A stretch of DNA of 64,000 nt from Mycolicibacterium neoaurum VKM Ac-1815D. GTDB taxonomy: Bacteria; Actinomycetota; Actinomycetes; Mycobacteriales; Mycobacteriaceae. Under the pieces are notes generated by a model. That model searched no databases, was not told the DNA's origin, and saw only the letters and a program-made list of their open reading frames with translations. The stretch lies in NCBI RefSeq assembly GCF_000317305.3, contig NC_023036.2, positions 3,844,001 through 3,908,000 on the forward strand, given 5' to 3'. The position numbers were made by a program, and so were the translations under genes. Positions 1 through 7,850 of this stretch are shown here, one piece after another (the stretch's first letter is position 1; each line of letters starts with the position of its first letter).

Positions 1-228
1 CTCGGTGTCCCCCGCGTCGTCGAGTACCCGCACCACTCGCGCGGTCAGCAGCGCCGCCAGGATCGACTGGGTGTCCGGGAACCGGCGATACACCGTCGGG
101 CGGCTGACACCGGCGCGCCGGGCGATCTCGGCGAGTGTCACCCGCTCCACCCCGAAGGCGAGCACGCAGTCGGCGGCCGCGTCGAGAATCCGGTCGCCGA
201 CCGAATCGTCGTTACTGATTGACACCAT
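1..228 (-). CDS. TetR family transcriptional regulator, N-terminal part
   Basis: DNA-binding repressor of the TetR type, cut off by the left window edge after 76 residues. The visible part has the TetR helix-turn-helix: DRILDAAADCVLAFG, then VTLAEIARRAGVSRPTVYRRF at about residues 31-51. The ATG is at 228-226 on the minus strand. It is divergent from the FAD oxidase gene with only 17 bp between the two start codons, so it probably controls that gene and itself. The ligand-binding domain is outside the window, so the effector cannot be guessed. Confidence 0.9.
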   Translation of the reverse strand, partial: MVSISNDDSVGDRILDAAADCVLAFGVERVTLAEIARRAGVSRPTVYRRFPDTQSILAALLTARVVRVLDDAGDTE

Positions 229-230
229 AT

Positions 231-243
231 GTAATACTGTAAC
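231..243. promoter_or_regulatory. Candidate TetR operator overlapping two divergent -10 boxes
   Basis: GTAATACTGTAAC fits the imperfect palindrome GTnAnAnTnTnAC, a common shape for TetR operators. TACTGT (235-240) could be the -10 box for the rightward gene, ending 5 nt before its ATG. TACAGT on the minus strand could be the -10 for the regulator, ending 7 nt before its ATG. Both genes would then be leaderless, and one bound dimer would shut both promoters. This is inference from sequence only. Confidence 0.5.
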
Positions 244-245
244 GC

Positions 246-1847
246 ATGACGCAAGCCCGCACCGACCTGCAGCCCCCGATGAAGTGGAACGCCTGGGGCG
301 ATCCGCAGGCGGCCAAGCCGCTGTCCGACGGTATTCGCGGCCTGCTCAAGCAGGCCCTCGGCATCGACGGGCCTGCCGATCCAGAACTCGCGGCCGAAGA
401 CGTGCGACTGCGGCCGTCGGCGCTGCGCGATGCCGACCGCGAGGCCCTGCAGGCCGTCATCGGCACCGAATACGTCCGCACCGACCAACACAGCCGGTTG
501 TTGCGCGCGGGCGGTAAGTCGACACCAGATCTGCTGCGCCGCAAGCGCACCGGCGAACAAGATGCGCCCGATGCCGTGCTGCTGCCCGCCGATGAGGCCG
601 CCGTGATCGAGGTGCTCAAGGTCTGTGGCGAACGGGGTATCGCCGTCGTCCCGTTCGGCGGTGGTACCAGTGTGGTCGGCGGTCTCGACCCGCTGCGCGG
701 CGAGTTCGCCGCCGTGGTGTCGGTGGACCTGCGTCGACTCGATGCGCTGCACCATCTCGACCCGATCTCCGGAGAGGCCGAACTCGGTGCCGGCGTCACC
801 GGCCCCCAAGCCGAGGAAATGCTTGGCACACAGGGCTTCTCACTCGGGCACTTCCCGCAGAGCTTCCAGTTCGCCACCATCGGCGGCTTCGCCGCCACCC
901 GGTCCTCGGGTCAGGATTCCGCAGGCTACGGCCGATTCGACGATATGGTGCGCGGGCTGACCGTGGCCACCCCGGCCGGCGTACTCGACCTCGGGCGAGC
1001 CCCGGCCTCGGCGGCCGGCCCCGATCTGCGGCAGCTGATCGTGGGCTCGGAGGGGGTGTTCGGCATCATCACCCGGGTCCGGGTAAGGGTGCATCCGGTC
1101 CCCGAGACCACCCGCTACGAGGCATGGTCGTTCCCCGATTTCGGCACCGGCGCCGCGGCGCTGCGCGCGGTGGTGCAGACCGGCACCGGGCCCACGGTGA
1201 TCCGCCTGTCCGACGAGGCCGAGACCGGAGTGAATCTGGCGACCACCGAGAGCATCGGCGAGCAGACCATCACCGGCGGATGCCTGGCCATCACCGCGTT
1301 CGAGGGGTCCGCGGCGCACACCGAGAGCCGCCACGACGAAACCGCGGCCGTTCTGCGTGCACACGGTGGCACCTCACTCGGCGACGGCGCGGCCCGGGCC
1401 TGGGAGCACGGCCGGTTCAACGCGCCGTATCTGCGCGATTCCCTACTCTCGGCCGGCGCGTTGTGCGAGACCCTGGAGACCGCGACGAACTGGTCGAATA
1501 TCGCCGCGCTCAAGGCCGCGGTCACCGAGGCGCTCACCGAAACGCTGGGCCAGGCCCTGGTGATGTGCCATATTTCGCACGTGTACCCCACCGGAGCGTC
1601 GCTGTACTTCACGGTGGTCGCCGCCCAGCAGGGCGACCCGATCGAACAGTGGCGGCGGGCCAAGACCGCCGCGTCGGAGGCGATGGTGCGGACCGGGGCG
1701 ACCATCACCCATCATCACGCCGTGGGCGCCGATCACCGGCCGTGGATGCGGGCCGAGGTGGGTGACCTCGGTGTCGAGGTCCTGCGGGCGGTCAAGTCCG
1801 TGCTCGATCCGGCCGGAATCATGAACCCGGGCAAGCTGATCCCGTGA
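246..1847 (+). CDS. FAD-binding oxidase, alkyldihydroxyacetonephosphate synthase-like
   Basis: Member of the FAD-linked oxidase (VAO/PCMH) family closest to alkyl-DHAP synthase, the enzyme that makes the ether bond of ether lipids from acyl-DHAP; M. tuberculosis AgpS is the obvious relative. The family's MKWN-WGD N-terminal motif is at residues 12-19. The FAD loop FGGGTSVVGG lies near residue 138, and a THHHAVG motif near residue 487 matches the histidine cluster of the family. The protein has 533 residues, the usual length. The ATG at 246 would give a leaderless mRNA; the ATG at 279, just before the MKWN motif, is an alternative start. The stop overlaps the lipid kinase start by 4 bp. True ether-lipid activity in mycobacteria is not established, and a glycolate or lactate oxidase-like role is possible. 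Confidence 0.82.
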   Translation: MTQARTDLQPPMKWNAWGDPQAAKPLSDGIRGLLKQALGIDGPADPELAAEDVRLRPSALRDADREALQAVIGTEYVRTDQHSRLLRAGGKSTPDLLRRKRTGEQDAPDAVLLPADEAAVIEVLKVCGERGIAVVPFGGGTSVVGGLDPLRGEFAAVVSVDLRRLDALHHLDPISGEAELGAGVTGPQAEEMLGTQGFSLGHFPQSFQFATIGGFAATRSSGQDSAGYGRFDDMVRGLTVATPAGVLDLGRAPASAAGPDLRQLIVGSEGVFGIITRVRVRVHPVPETTRYEAWSFPDFGTGAAALRAVVQTGTGPTVIRLSDEAETGVNLATTESIGEQTITGGCLAITAFEGSAAHTESRHDETAAVLRAHGGTSLGDGAARAWEHGRFNAPYLRDSLLSAGALCETLETATNWSNIAALKAAVTEALTETLGQALVMCHISHVYPTGASLYFTVVAAQQGDPIEQWRRAKTAASEAMVRTGATITHHHAVGADHRPWMRAEVGDLGVEVLRAVKSVLDPAGIMNPGKLIP

Positions 1848-2734
1848 TCAAGCGGGTCACCGTCCTGACCAACCCGGCGTCGGGACACGGCAGCGCTCCG
1901 CATGCCGCCGAACGCGCCGTCGCACAGTTGCACCGGCGCGGGGTCGACGTGGTGGCCGTCGCGGGCCGAGATCCCGCTCATGCCCGTCAGCTCGTCGAGG
2001 GCGCCCTCGAACGCGGGATGGACGCGCTGGTCGTGGTGGGCGGTGACGGGATCATCTCGCTGGCATTACAGGTTCTGGCCACGACCGGTATCCCGCTCGG
2101 CATCATCCCGGCGGGCACCGGTAACGACCACGCCCGCGAGTTCGGCATTCCGACAAAGGATCCCGAGGCCGCGGCCGATATCGTCGTCGACGGCCGGGCG
2201 GCGACGGTGGATCTGGGACGCATCGTCGGTGCCGACGGGACCCAGCGCTGGTTCGGCACCGTCATGGCCGCCGGTTTCGACTCGCTGGTGACCGACCGGA
2301 CCAACCGGATGCGGTGGCCGCACGGCCGGATGCGCTACAACCTCGCAATGGTCGCCGAGATCTCTGCCCTGCGGCTGTTACCGTTCCGACTGATATTCGA
2401 CGGTGTCGAGGTGCAGACCGACCTCACGCTGGCGGCGTTCGGCAACACCCGCAGCTACGGCGGAGGGATGCGGATCTGTCCTGGCGCTGATCCGACCGAC
2501 GGGCTGCTCGATGTCACCATGGTGGCGTCGGCATCACGAACCCGGCTGATCCGCCTGTTCCCCACCGTCTTCCGGGGCACCCATGTCGATCTCGACGAGG
2601 TGCAGACCCGGCGGGCCCGGGTGATCACGGTCGACTGCCCGGGAATCAACGCCTACGCCGACGGAGAGTTCGTCTGCCCGTTACCCGTCGAGGTGTCCGC
2701 GGTACCGGGTGCGCTGACGGTGCTGAGACCCTGA
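1844..2734 (+). CDS. Diacylglycerol kinase family lipid kinase
   Basis: Soluble lipid kinase of the DAGK_cat family, expected to phosphorylate diacylglycerol or a related lipid alcohol with ATP at the membrane. NPASGHG at residues 10-16, the nucleotide-binding GGDG at 66-69 and GTGND at 91-95 are all present; the C-terminal half has the beta-sandwich motifs (NTRSYGGGM, GLLDV). The length of 296 residues is normal. Its GTG start overlaps the upstream stop (GTGA), so it is translationally coupled to the agpS-like gene. This suggests a two-gene lipid module under the divergent TetR regulator. Confidence 0.88.
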   Translation: MIKRVTVLTNPASGHGSAPHAAERAVAQLHRRGVDVVAVAGRDPAHARQLVEGALERGMDALVVVGGDGIISLALQVLATTGIPLGIIPAGTGNDHAREFGIPTKDPEAAADIVVDGRAATVDLGRIVGADGTQRWFGTVMAAGFDSLVTDRTNRMRWPHGRMRYNLAMVAEISALRLLPFRLIFDGVEVQTDLTLAAFGNTRSYGGGMRICPGADPTDGLLDVTMVASASRTRLIRLFPTVFRGTHVDLDEVQTRRARVITVDCPGINAYADGEFVCPLPVEVSAVPGALTVLRP

Positions 2735-2777
2735 CGCGGACCCCGCGGACCCGAAGAAGACCCCGGGGATCAGCCGA

Positions 2778-3098
2778 TCAGCACTCGCCGTGTTCGTTGA
2801 CCGACACCCGCGGGACCGTGTGCGGGGCGATCTCGCTTCCCGGGTCGGGCGACTGGGAGCAGACATCCCACATCGCCGGCGCCACGATCTTCCACGACGC
2901 GACCTGCTTGTTGACGTACTTGAGGGTGGGCCCGTTGCCGCCGACCGCCTCGGTGTACAGAGCCTGAGCCTTCTCCAGGTTCATCCCCTGCAGCGAGGGC
3001 ATGGTCCAGGTGGGTTCTGCTGCCGCAGTGGGCATTCCGGCAGCGGACAGAACAACCAGTGCGGCACCGGCCGCGGCGAACGCTGTCTTCGACTTCAT
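2778..3098 (-). CDS. Small secreted protein with a PASTA-like domain
   Basis: A 106-residue exported protein. It has a clear signal peptide starting MKSKTAFAAAGAALVVLS and a likely signal-peptidase site after TAAA, before EPTWTMPSLQ. The mature part begins with MPSLQGMNLEKAQAL, which resembles the start of a PASTA domain, and holds two cysteines (in WDVCSQ and at the C-terminal end). The frame is open further upstream, but the ATG at 3098 is the one that gives a signal peptide. The specific role is unknown; PASTA-like folds bind cell-wall fragments or serve as spacers. Confidence 0.7.
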   Translation of the reverse strand: MKSKTAFAAAGAALVVLSAAGMPTAAAEPTWTMPSLQGMNLEKAQALYTEAVGGNGPTLKYVNKQVASWKIVAPAMWDVCSQSPDPGSEIAPHTVPRVSVNEHGEC

Positions 3099-3220
3099 AG
3101 CGCGAAGAGTAGCCAGCGTTTCTGCAAGGAAGCTGGATCCCAGGCGTGACTCTCCTGTAAGCCGTGAAAAGCGTTTCCGGGCAACCAAAATCAACCGGAC
3201 AGCCGGCTTCTTGGTGTGAC

Positions 3221-3733
3221 TCAGCCCACTCCGCGGTTGAGCCAGGTGACCTCGCCGGTGTCGCCGCCACCGCGGTAGGGCTCCAGCGACTCGTCCCACG
3301 CGGTGCCCAGGACCGAATCCAGATCGGCGGCCAGTGCGTCGGCACCGGAGGCCATCAGGGCGCGCAACCGCTGTTCGCCGACCATGACGTCACCGTTGGC
3401 ACTCATCGCTCCGCTCCACAGCCCGAGCTGAGGCGTGTGGCACCAGCGGTGCCCGTCGACGCCCTCGCTGGGATCCTCGGTGACCTCGAAGCGCAGCACC
3501 GACCACGACCGCAGTGCGTTCGCCAACTGAGCACCGGTACCCACCGGGCCCACCCAGTTGGTGACGGCACGCAGCTGTCCGGGCATGGCGGGTTGGGGCG
3601 TCCACTTGAGGTTCGCCCGCGCCGACAGGGTCGACGAAAGAGCCCACTCCACGTGTGGGCATACCGCCGCGGGCGAGGCGTGAACGTAAACCACGCCAGT
3701 TGTCGCCTCGGCGAACTGGTTCGACGCACGCAT
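3221..3733 (-). CDS. DUF3145 domain protein
   Basis: A 170-residue soluble protein recognised as the actinobacterial DUF3145 family by its start (GVVYVHASPAAVCPHVEWAL), the conserved NWVGPVGTGAQLANALRSW and its length. The ATG at 3733 follows an AAGGAG Shine-Dalgarno sequence at suitable spacing. No signal peptide or membrane segment is visible. The function of the family is not known, and the neighbours do not form an obvious pathway with it. Confidence 0.8.
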   Translation of the reverse strand: MRASNQFAEATTGVVYVHASPAAVCPHVEWALSSTLSARANLKWTPQPAMPGQLRAVTNWVGPVGTGAQLANALRSWSVLRFEVTEDPSEGVDGHRWCHTPQLGLWSGAMSANGDVMVGEQRLRALMASGADALAADLDSVLGTAWDESLEPYRGGGDTGEVTWLNRGVG

Positions 3734-3843
3734 ACTTTTGCTCCTTCGGCTCCACGAGGGACGTCTTCCCCAACGACCTGGCGTTACCGAAATGTGCAGT
3801 TGTTTCGTGCGTGTCTATTGTGCCTTGTGAGACGCGTGTTGCG

Positions 3844-4701
3844 CTAGTGTGCGCCGAATTCTCTCAGGACTCCATCAGAGATCGCCGGCCACAGCTCGTA
3901 TGCCCAGTCCCCGAAGTCGCGGTCGGTGAGCACCACCAGGGCCAGCTCGGCGACGGGGTCGACCCACAGAAACGTCCCTGACTGGCCGAAATGCCCGAAC
4001 GTCGATGGTGAGTTCGCGGCGCCGGTCCAGTGCGGCGACTTGTGCGAGCGCAGTTCGAACCCCAGCCCCCAGTCGTTGGGACGCTGCGAGCCGAATCCAG
4101 GCAGCACGCCGTCCAGACCGGGAAACTGCACCGTCGTCGCCTCGGCGTGCAGTTCCGGTGTGACGAGCACCGGCCGCAGCAGATCACCGGCGAAGCGCAC
4201 CAGATCGTCGACGCAGGATCGGCCACCATGACCGGCGGCATCGGCCCCGCCCGCCGACGACGAACCGGCCATACCCAGCGGTTCGAACACCGCCTCGCGT
4301 AGGTAATCGGAGAACTCGATCTCGGTCGCGTCCTGCAGCGCATCGGCCAGCAGGGCGAAGCCGTAGTTGGAGTAGATCCGCCGGCTGCCGGGTGCGGCCA
4401 GTTGATCGGGCCCCTGCATGCTGACCCCCGAGGCGTGCGCCAGCAGGTGGCGCACCGTCGCACCGGGCGGACCGGCCGGGGTGTCCAGGTCGAACGCACC
4501 CTCTTCGACGGCAACCTGGGCTGCACGGGCGACAAGGGGTTTGGTGACCGAGGCCAACCGGAAGCGCTGAGCGGTGTCCCCGCGGCGGGCGAGCACACCA
4601 TCCGGGCCGACCACCGCGGCAGCGACCGTCGGGACCGGCCAATCGTCGAGAAGTTCGAGGGCACCCACGCGCAGGATGCTACCCACGCACAAACTGGACA
4701 C
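3844..4701 (-). CDS. Serine hydrolase, beta-lactamase / class C PBP-like
   Basis: Member of the beta-lactamase/transpeptidase-like serine hydrolase family (DD-peptidase, esterase or class C-like). It has the catalytic SVTK tetrad (S-x-x-K) near residue 51, the YSN motif (Y-x-N) near residue 110 and HFGQSGT (H-x-G) near the C-terminus, so the active site looks intact. There is no clear signal peptide, so a cytoplasmic esterase or peptidase role is as likely as cell-wall work. The start chosen is GTG at 4701; a second GTG at 4686 is possible. It is divergent from mscR. Confidence 0.82.
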   Translation of the reverse strand: MSSLCVGSILRVGALELLDDWPVPTVAAAVVGPDGVLARRGDTAQRFRLASVTKPLVARAAQVAVEEGAFDLDTPAGPPGATVRHLLAHASGVSMQGPDQLAAPGSRRIYSNYGFALLADALQDATEIEFSDYLREAVFEPLGMAGSSSAGGADAAGHGGRSCVDDLVRFAGDLLRPVLVTPELHAEATTVQFPGLDGVLPGFGSQRPNDWGLGFELRSHKSPHWTGAANSPSTFGHFGQSGTFLWVDPVAELALVVLTDRDFGDWAYELWPAISDGVLREFGAH

Positions 4702-4729
4702 CTGTCCGGCGAGGGCGGGTGTCGCGTAT

Positions 4730-4735
4730 TAGGTT
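4730..4735 (+). promoter_or_regulatory. Probable -10 box for a leaderless mscR transcript
   Basis: TAGGTT matches the TAnnnT -10 pattern of mycobacterial promoters and ends 6 nt before the mscR ATG. That would place the transcription start on the start codon. No Shine-Dalgarno sequence precedes this ATG. Confidence 0.45.
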
Positions 4736-4741
4736 ATAGGC

Positions 4742-5827
4742 ATGAGTCAGACAGTGCGCGGTGTGATTTCCCGGTCCAAAGGTCAGCCCGTCGAGTTGGT
4801 CGACATCGTCATCCCCGATCCCGGTCCGGGTGAGGTCGTGGTCGCGATCCAGGCCTGCGGTGTCTGCCATACCGATCTGACCTACCGCGAGGGCGGTATC
4901 AACGACGACTACCCGTTCCTGCTCGGCCACGAGGCCGCCGGGATCGTCGAGAGCATCGGCGAGGGCGTCACCCATGTCGAGGTCGGCGATTTCGTCGTCC
5001 TGAACTGGCGTGCCGTCTGCGGTGAGTGCCGGGCGTGCAAGCGTGGCCGCCCGCACCTGTGCTTCGACACCTTCAACGCCACCCAGAAGATGACGCTGAC
5101 CGACGGCACGGAGCTGTCCCCCGCGCTGGGCATCGGCGCCTTCGCCGACAAGACCCTGGTCCACCAGGGCCAGTGCACCAAGGTCGATTCCACCGCCGAC
5201 CCGGCCGTGGCCGGCCTGCTGGGTTGTGGCGTCATGGCCGGTATCGGTGCGGCGATCAACACCGGGGCGATCAACCGCGACGACACCGTGGCCGTCATCG
5301 GTTGCGGCGGCGTGGGTGATGCCGCCATCGCCGGCGCCGCCCTGGTCGGTGCGCGGCGGATCATCGCCGTCGACGTCGACGATCGCAAGCTGCACACCGC
5401 CCGCGACTTCGGCGCCACCCACACCATCAACGCCAAGGATCTCGATGCCGTGGCGACGATTCAGGACCTCACCGACGGGTTCGGCGCCGATGTCGTCATC
5501 GACGCCGTCGGCCGCCCAGAGACCTGGAAGCAGGCCTTCTACGCCCGCGACCTGGCCGGCACCGTGGTCCTGGTCGGTGTGCCCACCCCGGACATGAAGC
5601 TGGAGATGCCGCTGGTCGACTTCTTCTCCCGCGGCGGATCGCTGAAATCGAGTTGGTATGGCGACTGCCTGCCCGAGCGTGATTTCCCCACCCTGGTCAG
5701 CCTGTACCTGCAGGGGCGCCTGCCGCTGGAGAAGTTCGTCTCCGAGCGCATCGGCCTCGATCAGGTCGAAGACGCCTTCCACAAGATGCATGCCGGTGAG
5801 GTCCTGCGCTCGGTGGTGGTCTTCTAG
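4742..5827 (+). CDS. mscR: S-(hydroxymethyl)mycothiol dehydrogenase / S-nitrosomycothiol reductase
   Basis: Zinc-dependent medium-chain alcohol dehydrogenase that oxidises the mycothiol adduct of formaldehyde and reduces S-nitrosomycothiol. It has the catalytic zinc region ACGVCHTD, the four-cysteine structural zinc site CGECRACKRGRPHLC and the Rossmann motif VIGCGGVG. The 361 residues match the length of M. tuberculosis MscR (Rv2259), and the following MBL gene has the same order there. The downstream start overlaps this stop by 1 bp, so the two form an operon for aldehyde and nitrosative-stress detoxification in the cytosol. Confidence 0.93.
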   Translation: MSQTVRGVISRSKGQPVELVDIVIPDPGPGEVVVAIQACGVCHTDLTYREGGINDDYPFLLGHEAAGIVESIGEGVTHVEVGDFVVLNWRAVCGECRACKRGRPHLCFDTFNATQKMTLTDGTELSPALGIGAFADKTLVHQGQCTKVDSTADPAVAGLLGCGVMAGIGAAINTGAINRDDTVAVIGCGGVGDAAIAGAALVGARRIIAVDVDDRKLHTARDFGATHTINAKDLDAVATIQDLTDGFGADVVIDAVGRPETWKQAFYARDLAGTVVLVGVPTPDMKLEMPLVDFFSRGGSLKSSWYGDCLPERDFPTLVSLYLQGRLPLEKFVSERIGLDQVEDAFHKMHAGEVLRSVVVF

Positions 5828-6450
5828 TGGGCAACGTAGAGCGCGTGGTCACCAGCGGCACCTTCGAACTCGACGGCGGTAGCTGGGATGTCGACAACAA
5901 CATCTGGCTCGTCGGCGATGACTCCGATGTGATCGTCTTCGACGCCGCCCACACCGCCGAGCCGATCATCGAGGCCGTCGCCGGACGCAATGTCGTCGCG
6001 GTGGTGTGCACCCACGGCCACAACGACCACATCACCGTCGCGCCGGAACTGGCCAAGGCCCTCGACGCCCCGGTGTTCCTGCACCCGGCCGATGAGATGC
6101 TGTGGCGCGTCGTGCACCCCGAGGCGGCGTTCCGCACCGTCGACGACGGGCTGGTGCTGACCGCCGGTGGGATCGAGCTGCACGCCCTGCACACACCCGG
6201 GCACTCCCCTGGATCGGTGTGCTGGTCGGCACCGGCACTGAATGCCGTCGTCTCCGGAGACACGCTCTTCCAGGGTGGCCCGGGCGCCACCGGGCGGTCC
6301 TATTCGGACTTCCCGACCATCCTGGAATCGATTTCCACGCGGCTGGGCACCCTGCCCGACGAGACCGTCGTATACACCGGCCATGGTGACACCACCACCA
6401 TCGGGGGTGAGCTCGTGCACTATGACGAGTGGGTCAAGCGGGGCCATTAA
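5827..6450 (+). CDS. MBL-fold metallohydrolase, mscR partner
   Basis: A 207-residue metallo-beta-lactamase-fold hydrolase with the metal motif HGHNDH (H-x-H-x-D-H), TPGHSPGS and SGDTLF, and YTGHGD near the C-terminus. This is the glyoxalase II/thioesterase-like layout. The GTG start overlaps the mscR TAG by 1 bp. By analogy with glyoxalase II acting after a thiol-dependent dehydrogenase, it may hydrolyse S-formylmycothiol to formate and mycothiol. That role is an inference from the gene pair; the fold and metal site are seen directly. Confidence 0.88.
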   Translation: MGNVERVVTSGTFELDGGSWDVDNNIWLVGDDSDVIVFDAAHTAEPIIEAVAGRNVVAVVCTHGHNDHITVAPELAKALDAPVFLHPADEMLWRVVHPEAAFRTVDDGLVLTAGGIELHALHTPGHSPGSVCWSAPALNAVVSGDTLFQGGPGATGRSYSDFPTILESISTRLGTLPDETVVYTGHGDTTTIGGELVHYDEWVKRGH

Positions 6451-6615
6451 GGTCCCGGCGACCCGCCGGACGGGATTTGCGGGCGGACGAATTTTTGTTT
6501 GCTGAGATTGCATGTCCATGCGACATTTCGCCAAATTGACGCGCATTTTCCCTGGTGCCGAGTTGCTAAAACTGCAGTAGCTGAATTGTTGTCCGGAGCG
6601 GGTGTTCGGCGGGGT

Positions 6616-6621
6616 TAAAGT
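6616..6621 (+). promoter_or_regulatory. Probable -10 box for the GH5-like lipoprotein gene
   Basis: TAAAGT fits TAnnnT and ends 6 nt before the ATG at 6628, which again suggests a leaderless transcript. The 177 bp gap after the MBL gene is more AT-rich than its surroundings and otherwise shows no gene. Confidence 0.4.
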
Positions 6622-6627
6622 CAGCTC

Positions 6628-7767
6628 ATGGCCCGCCCGTGGTTGCGTACCCTCACGGCGTGTATCACCGTGGCGCTGACCGCTGCGTGCTCGGTCCAGT
6701 CACCCCAAGGGTCGATCCCCACCAGCTCGGGCGCACCCCAACCGTTGGCCGCCACGACCTCGACAACGGCCACCCTGGGCGTCGAGGGAACCACCCTCAC
6801 CCTCGATGGGAAGCCGTGGTGGCCGATCGGCCTGAACGCCTATCAGCTGGGCACCGACTGGTCCATCAACGCCGGCTGCGGTGCGCAGGTCGACCTCGAC
6901 ACCTATTTCAGCCGGCTCCCACCGCATTCGCTCACCCGGTTCAACGCCTTCTCCAGCCTTGCCGTCAACAAGTACACCGGGATGCTCGACTTCACCGCGT
7001 TGGATGCCGTCGTGCGTGCCGCCGAGCGGCACGGTCAGATGCTGATCGCCGTGCTCTCCAGCAACGAGGGCAGCTGCGAGGACGACACGTTCAAGGAATA
7101 CGGCTGGTACACCGACGGCTGGGACACCGATCGGCCCCCGGGCACGACGCTGACCTTCGCGCAGTGGCTGGACACCGCAGTCAAGCGGTGGGCGGCCTCA
7201 CCCGCGGTGGCCGGTTGGACCGCCGTCGGCGAGCCGGAACCGTCGTTGTGCACCGACGACGGGTGCACCTGGCAGGCACGGTCCTGCCCGCCCGATGCGG
7301 CGCAGGTGTTGCGCCAGTTCTACGACGCGACCGGTGCCCGCATCCACGAACTCGACCCGGGCACCACCGTGTTCAGCGGGCACGCCGGCGGCGGCCAATG
7401 CGGTTCGGCCGGCGACTCGTTCGAATACGTGAGCGCCTCACCAGGGATCGACGTCCTGGAGTACCACTTCTACGAGTCGACCGACTCGCTGCCCGGCAAC
7501 GAGTACGACGGGCTGGCCCGCCGGGTCCAGCAGGCCCGGGCGCTCGACAAGCCACTGGTGATCACCGAGGTCGGCATGGAGGCCGGATCGTGCGGTTCGG
7601 TCGGCGATCGTGAGCAGGTCCTGCGGGAGGCCTTCGGCGAGATGCGCGATCAGGGCGCCGCCGGGGTCATGTTCTGGTCCTACGTCCCCGACCCGCGGCC
7701 CGGCGAGTGCACGCTGGACATCGGACCCGCCGATCCGCTGATGCGGCTCGTCGGCACCACCACGTAG
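6628..7767 (+). CDS. Lipoprotein with a glycoside hydrolase (GH5/cellulase-like) fold
   Basis: Exported lipoprotein of 379 residues. The signal peptide ends in the lipobox LTAAC with Cys21 as the lipidation site, followed by a Ser/Thr/Pro linker to about residue 50. The rest looks like a TIM-barrel glycosidase of the GH5/cellulase type: GKPWWPIGLNAYQL at the start, TAVGEPEP as a likely acid/base Glu, and VITEVGME as a likely nucleophile Glu, with MFWSYVPD near the end. The mature part has many cysteines, possibly in disulfides. A target in plant or own-envelope glycans is unknown; mannanase-like activity is one possibility. Confidence 0.72.
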   Translation: MARPWLRTLTACITVALTAACSVQSPQGSIPTSSGAPQPLAATTSTTATLGVEGTTLTLDGKPWWPIGLNAYQLGTDWSINAGCGAQVDLDTYFSRLPPHSLTRFNAFSSLAVNKYTGMLDFTALDAVVRAAERHGQMLIAVLSSNEGSCEDDTFKEYGWYTDGWDTDRPPGTTLTFAQWLDTAVKRWAASPAVAGWTAVGEPEPSLCTDDGCTWQARSCPPDAAQVLRQFYDATGARIHELDPGTTVFSGHAGGGQCGSAGDSFEYVSASPGIDVLEYHFYESTDSLPGNEYDGLARRVQQARALDKPLVITEVGMEAGSCGSVGDREQVLREAFGEMRDQGAAGVMFWSYVPDPRPGECTLDIGPADPLMRLVGTTT

Positions 7768-7850
7768 CGCACACCGCATAGGCCCTGCTTTTGCGATCAG
7801 GCTGAGCCTGTCGCTTTCTGTCCCGCGCCGCGGCACCGATAGTGGTTGCC

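Noticed and set aside
4679..5791. Open frame opposite mscR
   Set aside because: Mirror of a clear dehydrogenase gene; composition is that of an antisense frame.
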